Origin: Argyresthia goedartella
Lineage: Eukaryota > Arthropoda > Insecta > Lepidoptera > Argyresthiidae
Reading direction: 5' to 3'
DNA: 64,000 nucleotides
Assembly: GCA_949825045.1 (NCBI GenBank)
Contig: OX463808.1
Span: 29,263,674-29,327,673, forward strand
Below are positions 1 to 12,204 of this stretch, piece by piece. The translations under genes were made by a program, and so were the position numbers. The notes below the pieces were generated by a model. The model worked only from the letters and a program-made list of their open reading frames with translations. It was not told where the DNA came from and did no database searches. The first letter of the stretch is position 1, and each line of letters begins with the position of its first letter.

Positions 1-33
1 GTGCGACATTGAAGAAGAAGAAGAAGTAGAAAT

Positions 34-45
34 ATTTATTATAAA
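34..45. repeat. Possible 5' target-site duplication of the RLE LINE
   Basis: The 12-mer ATTTATTATAAA lies just upstream of the retrotransposon and recurs exactly at 3171-3182, just after its 3' tail. This fits a target-site duplication. The motif is AT-only and resembles the element's own AT-rich tail, so chance or slippage is possible. Confidence 0.45.
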
Positions 46-3000
46 TGGTCAGCTGTCACGTCAAATAGACATATTTTTCACAAAAATACTTCATTTCCCT
101 TGTTTTTATTAATCTTACCCTATCCGAGAGCTGAACAACAAAATTATAGTGCAAATAGCTCAAGTAAGTAAATACCCACCCATATGTCACAAGCTGACAC
201 CGAATGCCCGCTATGCCCCAGGAAATTCAAGAAAAATGGGCTCCAGCGTCACATGAGATCAGCACACAACGATGTATTAAACCAATCAGCATCCGCTACT
301 CTTAAAACAACCACCGATGGGCAAACACCAATGTCACCATTGGAAGAAGCCTTCGGATCCCCATTCCTGAATGCCATCCGACCTAAGTCTGGCATCTGGC
401 AAAGGCATTAGGACAACGTCTGTAACCTTCATGGCAAGCTATACGACCTCCCATGCGGTACTGCCAGTAGAAAATTCGTACACACTCTGGCCGACGAAAT
501 TGAGCATCTAACCAAATCAACCTACCCCTCTGAACGCGTATTAACCTTTGCTGCGGTCATACTGCAAAGAGACAAAAACGTTAGAAAAATGAAAGATATA
601 CTGAGACTACTCGATCGGCGCCTAAAACTCTGGGCAGACAAACGTTTCGAGGAACTCATCACGGAATCCACCAAAGCAGATAAATCTATTTGGAATACAA
701 GAAACCGGAAACAAAACAACAATGACCAAGAAACAAAATTATTCACACGACTGATACCACATGGAAAAACGCGGGAAGCGCTCAACTGGTTCCTCACAAA
801 AGACACGAGCAAAGTTTTAAACCCAGACACTGAAGTTGTTCCATCCGGTAAAACCGTCAGTGATGTGATGAGAGAAAAGCACCCCCCGCCTAATACTCCA
901 GATCCCGCTTTATTCACCCTCCCCAAAGACGTCACAAACTCCCACCACTCCTTGAAATCGAAATAACTTGTGACCATGTCGAAACAGTTGCGAGAAAACT
1001 ACACGGCGGCGGAGGCCCCACTGGATGCACAGCCGAAAACTGGAGAGATTTCCTACTCCGCTTCGGCCAAGCAAGCGCCCATTTAAGAGAAGCCGTAGCG
1101 CAGCTCACATCGAAACTTAGCAACGAAACCATACCCTTTAGACAAATGCCCTGGCGTAAGACCTATCGGTATCGGCGAATGCCCACGAAGAATATTATCC
1201 AAATGCATGATCTTAGCAACAGGCTCTGAAGTCACTTAAGCATGCGGCCAGTCACAGCTCTGCAGTGGACTGGGCAGTGGCATCGAAGGCGCCATTCATG
1301 CCATGACCGATGTCTTCCAAAGAGATTGCCAACCTGGTTCAAACTGGGAAATGCTCCTCGTCGACGCGAACAATGCTTTTAACGTCGTGAATAGACAACT
1401 AGCCCTCTGGCAAGCAAGAATATACTGGCAACACTGCGCCCGCTTTCTTTATAATACTTACAATGGCCACGCTGAACCAGTATTTCGCGATTCTGATACA
1501 AGACTATATAGCAAAGAAGGCGTAACCCAAGGAGACCCACTCGCAATGCCACTGTACGCGCTTGCAACAATACCAATAATTAACAAACTTAAAACCGAAA
1601 ACACAGTCACAAAATGGTGGTACGCCGATGACTCCTCCGCGCAAGGCACTTTCCAAAGCCTACGACAATGGTGGGACAACTTAAACAAAACAGGCCCAGC
1701 ATACGGCTACTTACCACAAGGTAAAAAATCATTTCTAATAGTGTCAGAAACCGACAAGTCTACCGCAGAAAAGACGTTCTCGGGTACCAACGTCTCCATA
1801 GTTACCGGCTCCCGCTTCCTAGGAGGCTACATAGGGACAGGAGGGGACGACTTCATAAAAAAGAATGTAACTGAATGGATATCTATCATCGAGAAACTCA
1901 CAACAATCTGCAAAAACTCACCTCAAGCCGCTTACACTGCCCTAACTAAAGCAGCTCAGTTTAAATGGTCCTTCCTACTACGTGTCTTAAAAAATGCAGA
2001 AGAACTTTTTGAACCCTTAACTAACACATTACACGACAAATTCATACCAACACTAATCGGAGGCGAAATCACAAAACTTGAAACCCAGCTATTTACCCTC
2101 CCAGTCCACAAAGGCGGACTTGCCCTTTCTGACCCCTTAAACACACCAAACCGTGCATACCAAATCTCAAAACAGGGATCTACAATACTTTCAACAGCCC
2201 TAACAGAGATGAAAGACATAAACCTGGCTGAACACTACAATTCTTTGCGTGACGCAAGAAAGGAAGGAAACAAGGAAAAGAAACATACGAGAACGAAACT
2301 CTAGAAAGCATTCTAACAAAATTACCATCCAAAAAGAAAAGAGCAATAGAAAGATCAATAGCGACAAAAATGAAAACAAAAACATCCTCCTGGCTTTCAG
2401 TAATACCGACAAGAAAAGACAACTTCGACTTATCACCCCACGAATTTAGAGATGCCCTGACCATAAGATACCACCGCACACCAATCTCCATGCCTGCGAC
2501 TTGCGACGGCTGCGGCAATGACAACTTCAACGTGGACCACGCCTTGTGCTGCAAAACAGGTGGCCTTGTCACACGCAGACATAATGAAATAAGGGATCTT
2601 TTCTGTGAACTGTGCCAGCAAGCCTGGGGAAACGTCACGAAAGAGCCAGTCATCTCCGAAGGCGATACTGAGACTTGGCTTGTCGGGGGGTATGGATTGC
2701 CCAGAGGGAGGCGTTATTTGATATCCGTGTCATAGACACCGACGCTCCCTCCCACGCATCACGTCCCGTAGCGGCTGTCCTTCGTTCAGCAGAAGAAGAA
2801 AAGAAAAGGAAGTACTGCGACCCATGCGAGACGCGCCACACCACCTTCACCCCTTTAGTAACCTCTGTCGACGGAGTTTTTGCTCCACAAATGATATCAT
2901 TCACTAAACACCTCGCCGAAACGCTGGCGGACCGCTGGAACCGGACCCCTGCCACAATAATGGGCGGGCTACGAGCAAGAATTCAAACCGCCATCATCAG

Positions 3001-3170
3001 GGCTAGCAGCATGTGCATCCGCGGCACCCGCCATATGTGGAATCGCACAGGCCTATATGAGGATGGAGCGGCAGTCCCACACGTACTGTCTTGAACGAGA
3101 ATTAAATATCTTATTTATATTCTCTGTACTTATTTTCATGAATCTTTTGCTTAATAAACGATTATTATAA
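46..3170 (+). mobile_element. RLE-type non-LTR retrotransposon, nearly full length, inactive
   Basis: This element of about 3.1 kb has a short 5' UTR, one long broken reading frame (184-3094) and a short 3' UTR with an AATAAA-like signal near 3151. Its AT-rich 3' end abuts a possible 12-bp target-site duplication. The domain order is N-terminal C2H2 finger, reverse transcriptase, C-terminal zinc knuckle and restriction-like endonuclease. That order is typical of the site-specific RLE LINE lineages (R2, R4, NeSL, CRE and relatives). The protein resembles a lineage I recall from cnidarians and crustaceans, but I cannot assign the clade without a tree. Confidence 0.8.
184..3094 (+). pseudogene. 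Broken RLE-LINE polyprotein (C2H2 finger, RT, zinc knuckle, endonuclease)
   Basis: The start at 184 opens directly into a C2H2 finger (CPLCPRKF...RHMRSAH). The frame carries an in-frame stop at 409-411, continues in the same frame to about 945, then shifts. Frame 3 holds the stretch from CDHVETV to about 1140. The reading returns to frame 1 (PGVRPIGIGE from 1150), meets a stop at 1237-1239, and continues through the RT palm. Palm motifs are LLVDANNAF near 1350, EGVTQGDPL near 1515 and YADD at 1621-1632. Another shift near 2290 leads to the zinc knuckle (CDGCG...VDHALCC near 2500-2550) and an RRHNEIRD motif near 2575. A last shift near 2680 leads to the endonuclease core (FDIRVID, then FTPLVTSVDG). 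With two stops and at least four frameshifts it cannot make protein. The RT aspartates are retained. The product would nick target DNA and prime reverse transcription. Confidence 0.8.
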
Positions 3171-3182
3171 ATTTATTATAAA
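3171..3182. repeat. Possible 3' target-site duplication of the RLE LINE
   Basis: Exact copy of the 12-mer at 34-45, placed directly after the AT-rich tail of the retrotransposon. The same low-complexity caveat applies. Confidence 0.45.
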
Positions 3183-4278
3183 AAGAGAGAACATTGTACC
3201 ATATGTTCTCTGTAGACATGCAGTCAGATTACTTAAATACCGTCAATTATTGTTTTATATTAAAAGCCTTTACGCTGTAAGCGTACAATGTGCGAAATGA
3301 ACACACACATATGCCAAACATATCTAGGGTTGTAACGGCTCAAAGTTTGTGAACCAACTGCCGTACAGGGATTTTTTATATTAATGAATAAATAAACAAT
3401 TACCTACGCATTAGCTAAATCTAGGCATGCATTTAATGTTGTTCCAGCGCATAATTCAGGCCGTTCATCGAAAAGTTGTACCGTTAATTAATATCGGCCG
3501 GGATGCTCTAACGCGAGATGTTTTAATTAATCAGGTCTGGAATTTTGAACATTACCTTTGTGGATTGTGACTCGAAGCATACTATAATCTTGGACAGTGT
3601 TTGAGATCTGAGCCGGAATACAGGCGAGAAGTGTTCTAGTTCAAATCTTATTTTTTATAGTCATGTCTTCATTTGTATAACAATTAGCGATTTAAGAACC
3701 AAGGAAGTATCCCATGTATGCCGCGGCAAGGGAGGCCTAAGCGGAAAATGCCCGAAGCCAGGCGATCAGCTGATTTCTATGGAAACGTGAAAAATAAAGT
3801 TGAACTGATCGAATCGGTTTGATAGTGAATGTTGATCATAATGGTGTCCTGAAAAATCCCTTAAAATATGACTTCACCAATCTGTTACAGCCTGTATAAG
3901 GCAACGTACCTTCCACTCGACGAACTCCGCAACTTGACAACTGTTCGCTGCAAAGTGGAGTGGTTATATACCTGGCGGCAGCAAGCTTTAAGGAAAAGAA
4001 TCTCTAATTAACTGCAACGAACTAATATAGGTAACCTACTTTGTATTTCACCTAAAATGTTCGCAACGTAATAACTACCGTGAGCGAGCAAGAAATTTTA
4101 ATACCTGTACCGAGAAAATGAAAGCTTATTTTACCTGAGCGAAGCGGTCAGGATTGTAATAACAATGTTGGTTTGGTTGAACTCGTAAAAACGGCTTCGG
4201 AGTTTTTCCAGAATACCACATGACGTCGACTGAGGTACAGCAATTTATAGAAGTTGCACTTTTAGGGCTGCGTAGGTG
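3183..4278. other. Unassigned non-coding sequence
   Basis: No coding signal or recognisable repeat was found. The stretch is AT-rich with scattered short GC-rich words (for example near 3720-3760). Confidence 0.5.
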
Positions 4279-4287
4279 TTTTAATTA

Positions 4288-4533
4288 GGGAAATATTAAA
4301 CTGCGCATCAAAAATACTGATTTGCACAGCAAATATCAGGGCAAAATGCTGCGGTAGCTTAGGTGCAGGGTAAAGACGGTGACCGAAGCGAAGCCCCAAT
4401 TATCCTTCGTGTTAGGTTGAACATGCAAGAACAACAAAACTTGCTTACAAGATAAACTTGAGTACACATAAAATATTTAAAACATAAAAAGTGTTTTGCT
4501 GATCCTTTTTTGCGGTGCAATTAAATGCTAGCC
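4288..4533. mobile_element. MITE with 9-bp target-site duplication (MULE-like), cassette-bearing
   Basis: This 246-bp non-autonomous DNA element is flanked by the exact 9-mer TTTTAATTA at 4279-4287 and 4534-4542. Its ends form an imperfect inverted repeat: GGGAAATATTAAACTGCGC on the left, and a right end finishing ATTAAATGCTAGCC. The interior holds the shared hairpin cassette (about 4333-4440). A 9-bp duplication with GG termini suggests a Mutator-like transposase. That assignment is inference, because no coding sequence is present. A sibling lies at 52173-52379. Confidence 0.8.
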
Positions 4534-4556
4534 TTTTAATTACCATTATTGCAAAG

Positions 4557-4611
4557 CGAGTTAAGCCCTACAAGGGAGAAGGCATGGGTTTGAATCCTGG
4601 CCGGGGTGGAA
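4557..4611 (+). repeat. tRNA-like remnant (decayed SINE head)
   Basis: A B-box-like GGTTTGAATCC follows a degenerate arm. The downstream half is not recognisable. It is probably the head of a decayed tRNA-derived SINE. Confidence 0.35.
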
Positions 4612-4825
4612 GATAAAAATCATCAAGGGCTTGTTATCTGCGAAAAATAAGAGTTTAAACACTCAAAATCCCTGTTTAGTGTTTTAATTTGCTTGTAGTT
4701 AATTATATGTTGCTGTGGCCGCAGAAAAAATACAGATTCTGTGAAAAGGAGATATATCAAATCCCATGCAACAACAAAAAACCAGGCACGGGGTAAAATA
4801 AATCCATATAATTTATTTATTTTAC

Positions 4826-4906
4826 ATACAGGTACATACATTACTTCCAGCCCCACACTAGGATACCCTGTGTCGTGGGAACCAGAAACAGCTACTATGC
4901 TACTGT
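4826..4906 (-). mobile_element. SINE family A, 3'-domain fragment
   Basis: Read on the minus strand this matches the 3' domain of SINE family A (core CACGACACAGGGTATCCTA, then a TGTATGTAAAAT-like tail). The tRNA-like head is missing, so this is a truncated copy. Confidence 0.75.
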
Positions 4907-4981
4907 TTGAAAAGCCTTGCACAAGCATATCCAAGGCCACAGTAGTATTGGAATAGTATGGAAGTCTGGGACACATTTTCA

Positions 4982-5142
4982 GGGGCCCAATTCTGTACTA
5001 GGGATTGCATCGCGACCGCTCCGAGAGGTGCGGAATGCCGTGTTTGGCTTGTCGCCAGCACCTATTTTGTTTGGAGACTGACTATCAAATGCGGCGTTTT
5101 GCGCCCTTCGGGAGCGGTAGGTCCAGTACAGAACTGGGCCCC
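4982..5142. mobile_element. Short MITE with GGGGCCC terminal inverted repeats
   Basis: The left end GGGGCCCAATTCTGTACTAG and the right end pair over at least 20 bp with a few mismatches. The inverted similarity continues inward through CGACCGCTCC and GGGAGCGGTAGG. No clear target-site duplication is visible. It is non-coding and 161 bp long. Confidence 0.7.
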
Positions 5143-6558
5143 AGGTGTGATAGAATTTCCCAAAACTTAACTAAAGCTCACTGCGTACGCCCTCCTCCTC
5201 CAATGTGTCCTAGCTTGTCTAATAAGGTTGAAGGAAATGCCAGCGAGCCTGTCACACCAGAAAAGCTTGCCCAATACGATGTGGGGAAATTCTTTCACAC
5301 TTGTGAAAAGAGTCCTAGACTGCCTAATTGTGCTAGGCTTGTCAATTAGTAGCATTATCCCCCTAGACCTGGTAATGAGGCACCGCGATTATGAACCTTA
5401 TGCCATGGTAATAAAATTCAAAACCTACAACGGTAATTTAACGTATAAATACGTTTTACAGGTACCAATAGGCAATTATTTATTATGTTTACCAACAGAT
5501 GATACACCTTAGACATAAGTCTACAGACATGTAAAGTTTTAAAAAGAAGTATGGGTACACTCAATTACAGGTGAACATTGCATGCACAAGTAATATGAAA
5601 AGTGGACGCTAAACTAGGTAATTCTATATAAATGCTACTAGAATAAACGTTAACTAAGTAATATTTTTTATAAAACTTTGAAATTAAACAAAAACATCTA
5701 ATCTAAATCTAAATAACTGTTTACGAAAACTATAAAAACTACAGTTGAACAAATCAATGTCTTCAATACCAAATAGAATATTAAATTGATTGCAAATGCG
5801 ATTCAATACACTAAAAGGTCCTACATTAGTCCTACTATTAATAAGGGCGAATGGTCTATAATTTTTTAGTCTAGATCCGAGCGAGGAACAGTGAAATTAA
5901 TACTATACCTTATTCACATAAAAACGAAATAAACTGACAACATCAAATGTCAATTCTTGAAATAATGTTGCCATGTACCTACAGTTTGGTAGTGATGTTC
6001 TCATTCATTCTAAATGGAATGAAAAGCTGTATATTTTGAATAGAGTGATTCTTTACAATCAGAATTTGTGATGAATGTTTGTCACAATTTACTGTGACAT
6101 TAGATTGCATTACGCTTTATTTCCATTTGAGGTAGCGCAGAAGCAAATTGTTTCCACTTTTTGTGAGTAATAGTAATAATGAGTAAGAAAACTTATGGAC
6201 TGACTAATGCTATTCTCCCTCTCGTTAACCGCAATGGTATAAAAACATTTTGCTTTTCATTTTATTCTTAGTATAGCTTGTTCACACTAAATGCAGTCTA
6301 TAAGATGTAATTGAGACAATAGATTGAACTAATTCATTCTTAACCCCATCACTATTTTTTATCTACCAAAAAGCGGTAACACTGGAACTGTCATTTTACT
6401 TCGTTGTTATGTGAATAAGGGTATAGACAATAATTTTGGGCAATCTAAGTCCAGAAACGATCTTGAAACGGTCTCAAATTCTATGGCTAGTGTATTTTTT
6501 TGCCTTATGAAGTCTTGCAGGCGTTCATACTTGTCACTATTTATTATTATTTATATTT
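5143..6558. other. Unassigned AT-rich non-coding sequence
   Basis: Open frames here are short and have no recognisable domain. No clear repeat family was identified. Confidence 0.5.
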
Positions 6559-6625
6559 TTATGCGGACGTTCGGACAGTAATTGGGTTCCGTTTAGCACC
6601 CTTCGGATACGGAACCCTAAAAATT
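6559..6625 (+). repeat. 3' end of the ACGGAACCCT dispersed repeat
   Basis: Matches the common 3' terminus of the dispersed repeat described at 38107-38755: GGACAG, a GTTCCGTTTAGCACCCTTCGG-like run, then TACGGAACCCTAAAA. The rest is absent. Confidence 0.65.
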
Positions 6626-6819
6626 ATAAAATTTTAACTTATAGAACCCGGCTGCATAATTCCGAATCGCACTAGTCCTTTTCATTTTATTTAATGCACT
6701 TATCCAGGGTGGCGCAGCAGCCTTTGACGCTGCAGGTAAATGTGCAAACATTTCCATTCCATCCACCCTGCTTTTAAAAGTTTAGATATGTTTGAATAAG
6801 GTATGTTTTTAAAATTTTA

Positions 6820-7204
6820 GGGGTCATTCAAATATTATGTCAGTTGATGATATTTATTTGAATTTAAGTAGTGTTTCCTCCCGAAAAAGTAAGCAAAGTT
6901 CTAAAAATTGCTTACGTATGCAAAATAGTTTAAATTGAATCCGTTATAAAAAGCATTTTTCAAATCTAAAAAAATAACCATAAAACACCGCGAAATCAGA
7001 GACAATTATTTCGGGAAATGGCCGAAAAGCTTTTCGCTTTACACGTAGGGTTTCCCCCGTTTAAAATCTAGTAAATTTTGCAAAAACAGAAAATTTAAAT
7101 GACGTAATCACAATCAGAATCCCCCGTCCCCCATGTCATCAAAAATAAGCTAAGCAAAGATCCCCACACCTTGTTCGGTGCTTACGTAATACTTGAATGA
7201 CCCC
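6820..7204. mobile_element. MITE with GGGGTCATTCAA ends and TTA duplication
   Basis: The left end GGGGTCATTCAAATATTA is inverted at the right end (AATACTTGAATGACCCC). TTA flanks both sides (6817-6819 and 7205-7207). A 3-bp TTA duplication fits PIF/Harbinger-like targeting, which is an inference from the duplication alone. The 385-bp interior is non-coding. Confidence 0.75.
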
Positions 7205-8715
7205 TTACATATTTATGCACTTTTTGAAACGAATTAATAAAGTTATTTGTGTTTGTACGAGTAGTATTAATTACTGCTTACACATATTGCTTTACACAGG
7301 ATGTAAACATAAACATATATACACAGGCACAAACCTTGCTTGGTGTAGTGATATTTTCATGGTGTCAACTTTGTGTACTTTATTTTTGACAGTTCCATAC
7401 ATGGATTAACCTAATAAGAGAGAAGGCAAAAGTTCTCTTAACCCGTATCTATAATAGTAGTTAATGTGACTGCTACAGCTTGTTCAGTAGTACCAACTTC
7501 ACAAACAAAGTAGGGGCGGCACGCAGGCGGGCGTCGGCGTTCGACATTTGAATGTTAGAAAAATTACACATTATGTGTAATTTTTCAGATAAGAAATGAG
7601 TTTTTACCAAGTAGTTTAACATTATGCTAATCGTAACGTGCGGTTTTTGTAAGCAGTAAAGAGGGTTTATGATACGTGTGTAGATAAACAAATATAAAAG
7701 CCACAAACATAAATTGTCTTCCAAAATTTCCTTCATCATTCATTTCCTTGCCAAGTTTTGCATCGGAATCGGATGCAAACTGATGCTGTTGTGATCGCAA
7801 TGACACGGGTCTGCCTGTGACCGAGTGTGACGTGGGATATGTCATCATCATCATCATCATCAAGCGAAGGGAACACCACCCAATTAACCATTTAAACTAG
7901 GCTTGGCGTCTTCCCATGTTTGCCGGAAAATTGAAATTATTTTGACACACTCTCAAAAATTTGAAGCTCAAGTGAGTAGGCAAAAATAAAGCACTTTTTC
8001 AATGCAAACACTTAATAATCTTATGAATGAAGCAAATAAAAATAAATCGAATATGATCTACTAAACTAGTGGTGAATCAAGTGGTGATTCATGGTTAAAT
8101 CTCGCACAGGAAAAGGTACATCTCGCACAGGAAAACTCTACCAGTGTTTCTGAAATACGCCCGTCAGAGAAGATAGCACCAAGAAACTCCTTAAAATTTT
8201 CCTATTTCATTATGCCACTATGTGCACTATAAAAATAATCTAATTTAATGACAATATTATAACGTTATATATATATATATATAAGTATCACTTAAGTTTA
8301 CAGAGTTATGAGCCTTTCTGCAATGTGTAGAGACTTTTGAGTATCGTTGGGACTTGGGACGGATATATATGCGATATTTTCTTCAAATTTTTTGACAAAA
8401 AACCTTGTTGGAATGTTTTGCGAAAATCTAGCTACCTATGTGTTAATACGAGTATTACGTATAGTAAACCTTTCGATATAAGGTTAAATTATTCTCCTTT
8501 CATTAATGCAATTGTAATAATGATCTATTTAAGTGGCTCTGTGAGCTGTAGACCCCGCGAGAGACACTTTCTTTTAATAACACATACAAACTTATGAATG
8601 CACCCTGGTTACGTACATGGAGTATGAAAGTAGCAGCACCACAACTTTGTAAACTACATTTTGCGGTGTTAAACCCAATCAATTGATATTTAACTGTAAC
8701 ACCGTTACTCTCACC
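7205..8715. other. Non-coding stretch with microsatellites
   Basis: Mostly AT-rich and unassigned. It holds a (CAT)n run at about 7841-7863 and an (AT)n run at about 8266-8283. At about 8580-8640 there is a segment also found inside dispersed-repeat copies near 49825-49875 and 53370-53430. Confidence 0.55.
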
Positions 8716-8752
8716 GTTTCTACAAATCCAATGATATTGGATTTGTAGAAAC
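8716..8752. repeat. Perfect 17-bp inverted repeat with 3-nt loop
   Basis: The arm GTTTCTACAAATCCAAT (8716-8732) is followed by GAT and then its exact reverse complement (8736-8752). It is not a terminator in this context. It is more likely a local mutational product. Confidence 0.85.
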
Positions 8753-10713
8753 ATTTGTTAAAATCCGTCGAGCTGTTTTGACTGTAGCGGTTTTTTGAAA
8801 TTTTAAAACCACCACAACTCCGCCATTTTGGAAAATTTTCAAAAACAGAATGGACAAATAAAAATATATTATCGAACCTGCTCACAAAAAATCACGAGAA
8901 TCAGTTGAGAAATGCGGCCTGTAGAGGTATTTTTGCCCAATCCTGAAACTCGCTTCGCTCGCTCGGTCAATAATCTTAAGTCAAAGCAGCACCCGAATTA
9001 AATTAGGAACATTAATTAGTCCAAGGGTGGCTCTGAATCTAGCTACATATGTGCAATAACAAGTATAACGTACCGTGTACCTTTCGATACAAGATTAATC
9101 CTAGGTTAAATTATTCTCACTTCAATAATGCGATTATAATAATAATCTATATAATCTTAAGACAAACCAGCACCTGAATTAAAGTAGGTATTAATTAGTC
9201 CAAACGTGGCCAGGCCTGTGGGTTCAATTCATCATTGAGTAATAATGCAATTAATATTAATTTAGGACTAACGTGTAGCACTAAGTTGCAGTCTTGCAGA
9301 TCGGTTCGGTTTTGGCTTAGAATATTTATAAGGGGTAAGTAAATATTTGAAATGCAACGGAGGGTTGATTTATTGTTCTTGATTTAATTTTCGAAGTAGA
9401 TTCGGTTGTAAAATAATTTAATAACATAGTTTTTGTCGCTGACTGGAGAAAAAGCATAGATTAGTTATAGGTTTCTATGTTTATTAAAACCAATAGCGCT
9501 TTTATGATGAAAATCTGAATACCATTTTGTTCCTACCTTCTTCTTGTGGAGATTTCTGTTATCGAAATATGTTTTCTCTATCTAAAATATAAGTCATGGT
9601 TGGTCACCGCAACAATTATGTATGATGGATAGTACTAAACGTAATGGCCCAAGGCGATGAATTAGTCCAGGAACGATTAATCATAGCACTGACGCAATAT
9701 TATGGAGTTAATATGTATGGAGCGCGAAAAAAATTAGGCTACCAAAATTATTTGTAGTTTTTATATCTTTTCATTACTACGTGGTACACAGGGGTACAAA
9801 ACTTCAGGTTCTACAAAAAGGTAATAGCTGCAAGGAGTCTGGAGTGCCTAAAGATAAGCACCGGAAAATAAAAATAAAATGGCAGCGCAATTTTACCATT
9901 TGAAGGCAATTGAGACTTCTACATGAACTCAAATTGTTAGACGAGCGAAGGGAGCCTATAACTAAGCCACAATTCAGGATATCGATTGGTATCATTTATA
10001 AAGAAACTTTTATCTATTCCTATGGATTTGAACTTTGACAGCGATTTAAGTTCATTCCACAAATATCATCCAAATCATATTTTCTAAATAAAAGATAAAA
10101 TAAATTGCATAGCCAGCAATTTTGTGCTGTACATGTCAAATCGGTGTGGTTGCCTTATATAGTTTCGCAGGTACTACAGTACAATCACTGTAGTTCATAG
10201 ACAAGTTCTCAAGAGCCATCCCCTGTTGTGCACCCTTACAGAGCTGCGCTTCTCTGCTAGTTTAGATCAGCCGCCGCTCCATAAACACTATTTTAAATAC
10301 ACGCAACAGACCCCGAAGAAACAATTACTTACCATGAGAGAATTTATCCCTCATTTTGTGCAGAAATGCAAAATTAAATTGTTGTACCAACAGGTGAAAT
10401 TAATTTTCTTTAAAAAAACCGGTAATGCGTATTTTATTTTTTGTAAATAAATGCCATATTGTACCATGAGCCGCAAAAATATTGAATGTGTTTTCCCATT
10501 GTCACACAATTACGTAATTTTTTTAATTTCTGTAGCTGGACATCGGAATAATTTTCATATTTTATATTTTCCAATTTCCTGTGTAAGATTTTTGGTTGAT
10601 TGTTCACACTAAAGAGTTAATGGTAGTTCAGATACTTTCTAGCTCAAAAACCTAACATTATTGACCATGAGTATTAAAGTTTGTCCAGGTAGCGTCATCG
10701 AAGCATCCTCTCC
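8753..10713. other. Unassigned AT-rich non-coding sequence
   Basis: No gene was recognised. There are internal similarities, such as the ATCTAGCTAC...AATAATCTAT passages near 8430-8530 and 9035-9150, which indicate a local or dispersed duplication. Confidence 0.45.
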
Positions 10714-10822
10714 AACAGAGGTCCAGTGTAGAGAAGAGGCAAAAAATGACTTTGCTAAGTATAAGTAAATATCTAATGAAATGAGTTTGCTAAGTATAAG
10801 TAAATATCTACAGTAATAAATA
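10714..10822 (+). mobile_element. LINE 3' tail fragment
   Basis: Related to the 3' end of the LINE that ends near 19280. Shared words are GTAGAGAAGAGGCAAAAAAT, then TTGCTAAGT, GTAAATATCTACAGTAATAAA and a repeat ending in ACTTTGA. Part is duplicated: TTGCTAAGTATAAGTAAATA occurs twice within 10754-10815. Confidence 0.6.
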
Positions 10823-10969
10823 ACTTTGACATTGACTTTGATATGGGCGGTCAAAATATGGCGATCCATGTTAGTCATATGTGGAATCGCTTTAGTAAGA
10901 GATTAATTAAATTACATTGTTGTACACGTGGTCTACCCCCCACCGCTCAGCTATCGACTTTCTCATACT

Positions 10970-11085
10970 AATTTGGTTTGCTGGAAGTGATCTCTTATAG
11001 AGATAAGCTCGCCTTTTTAGACTATTTTTATGTAAGTCGTTTTGTCTGTATATTATTTGTGTGCAATAAAGAAATTATGAATTGT
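10970..11085 (+). mobile_element. CR1/Jockey-type LINE 3' UTR fragment
   Basis: Carries the conserved 3' UTR block seen near 62960-63060: GTTTGCTGGAAG, a GATCTCT...AGAGAT stem-loop, AAGCTCGCCTTT, and a terminal GTGCAATAAAG. No ORF sequence remains. Confidence 0.7.
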
Positions 11086-12204
11086 GAAGTTTAGTTTTAT
11101 TATATCAAACAGAAATTATTTAAAAATATGAAAAAGCTGCCTCACTTGTTTTTTAAGAGCACTCAGATTTTAATAAGGCAGCTCTCAAATTGCCAACATC
11201 AAAATAAAAGAAATGATACTCGGCAGGACTCGGCTATATGTACACAGTGTGTTAGGTATCCGATCAAAGACTAAATTTAGTGTTGTAGACATGACCAATC
11301 TTTAGAAAGTCATAAAGAAAGGAAACATAAAATATGTCTGAAAAGGCGTCGGTACCTAATTAAATACTGGAATATTAAAACGAAATAAATAAGAGTGGTT
11401 GCAGTCGTAACGAGAATATGCCAAGCAAGTAAATTAAGAAGTGTGAAAAGAATTTAAACTTCAATCTCTTCTGGAAGAAATACCTGCATGTTTCTATGTC
11501 TGTTTTCTTATATCTCTATATTGCAATGGTATATTCGAAATGTATGTGTATCATTGGGGTAAAAATTGCATTTTATCTGCATTCGATGTAATTTAGGTTA
11601 ACGAACGTATAAAGTATAATAATTTTCGTAGTGAATATAATCTTTTGATTTATTTTATGTATTTGTCAAGTTCAATACATCAACGCTGATAGCTGTTTTA
11701 ATTAAGACTGTAAGTTTGAATTCAAATAGCTATCACAAAACTTGAAATGGAATCTGCGGGGTATTAAGCAAATGTCATGTCTGATGTGTTATCGTATCAC
11801 GAAGACTGAAAAATCCAGAGCTTTGCTTCATTGTAACAAGATTTGTGTGAAATAAAAAGGTCCCCGTCCGGACTGTCTGTCTTATAAATCACTTTACATC
11901 TCTGCGCTGGCAAACTTTTCAATTACAAGATTCGAGTGTTTCCGAGAAGCTGCGAAGAGAGACGAATGCCTGATTTTATGAATGAAATTTATCATAGTGA
12001 AAACGGCGAACAAGAATGACCTCAAAAACATACTTAAGTTGAAACATGCTTGATATTACTTTCTCGGCTTGGATTGGAATCTAGAATCTGATAAGAGGTT
12101 TTTCTTTTCACCTGCTCAATATATCACTCGGTCTTCAGCGCATATTGTGGTCGTCAATGTATATATCTATAGCAGCAAAACGCTAGGTATAATCTGAAAA
12201 CATA
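11086..12204. other. Unassigned AT-rich non-coding sequence
   Basis: No coding signal or named repeat was recognised. Confidence 0.45.

Noticed and set aside
522..977. Minus-strand open frame of 151 codons opposite the LINE
   Set aside because: It is the antisense shadow of the retrotransposon reading frame and has no domain of its own.
2180..2653. Minus-strand open frame of 157 codons
   Set aside because: It overlaps the zinc-knuckle region of the RLE LINE on the other strand. The sense reading has clear motifs.
7841..7863. CRISPR-like or regulatory repeat
   Set aside because: It is a plain CAT microsatellite in a eukaryotic sequence, with no spacers.
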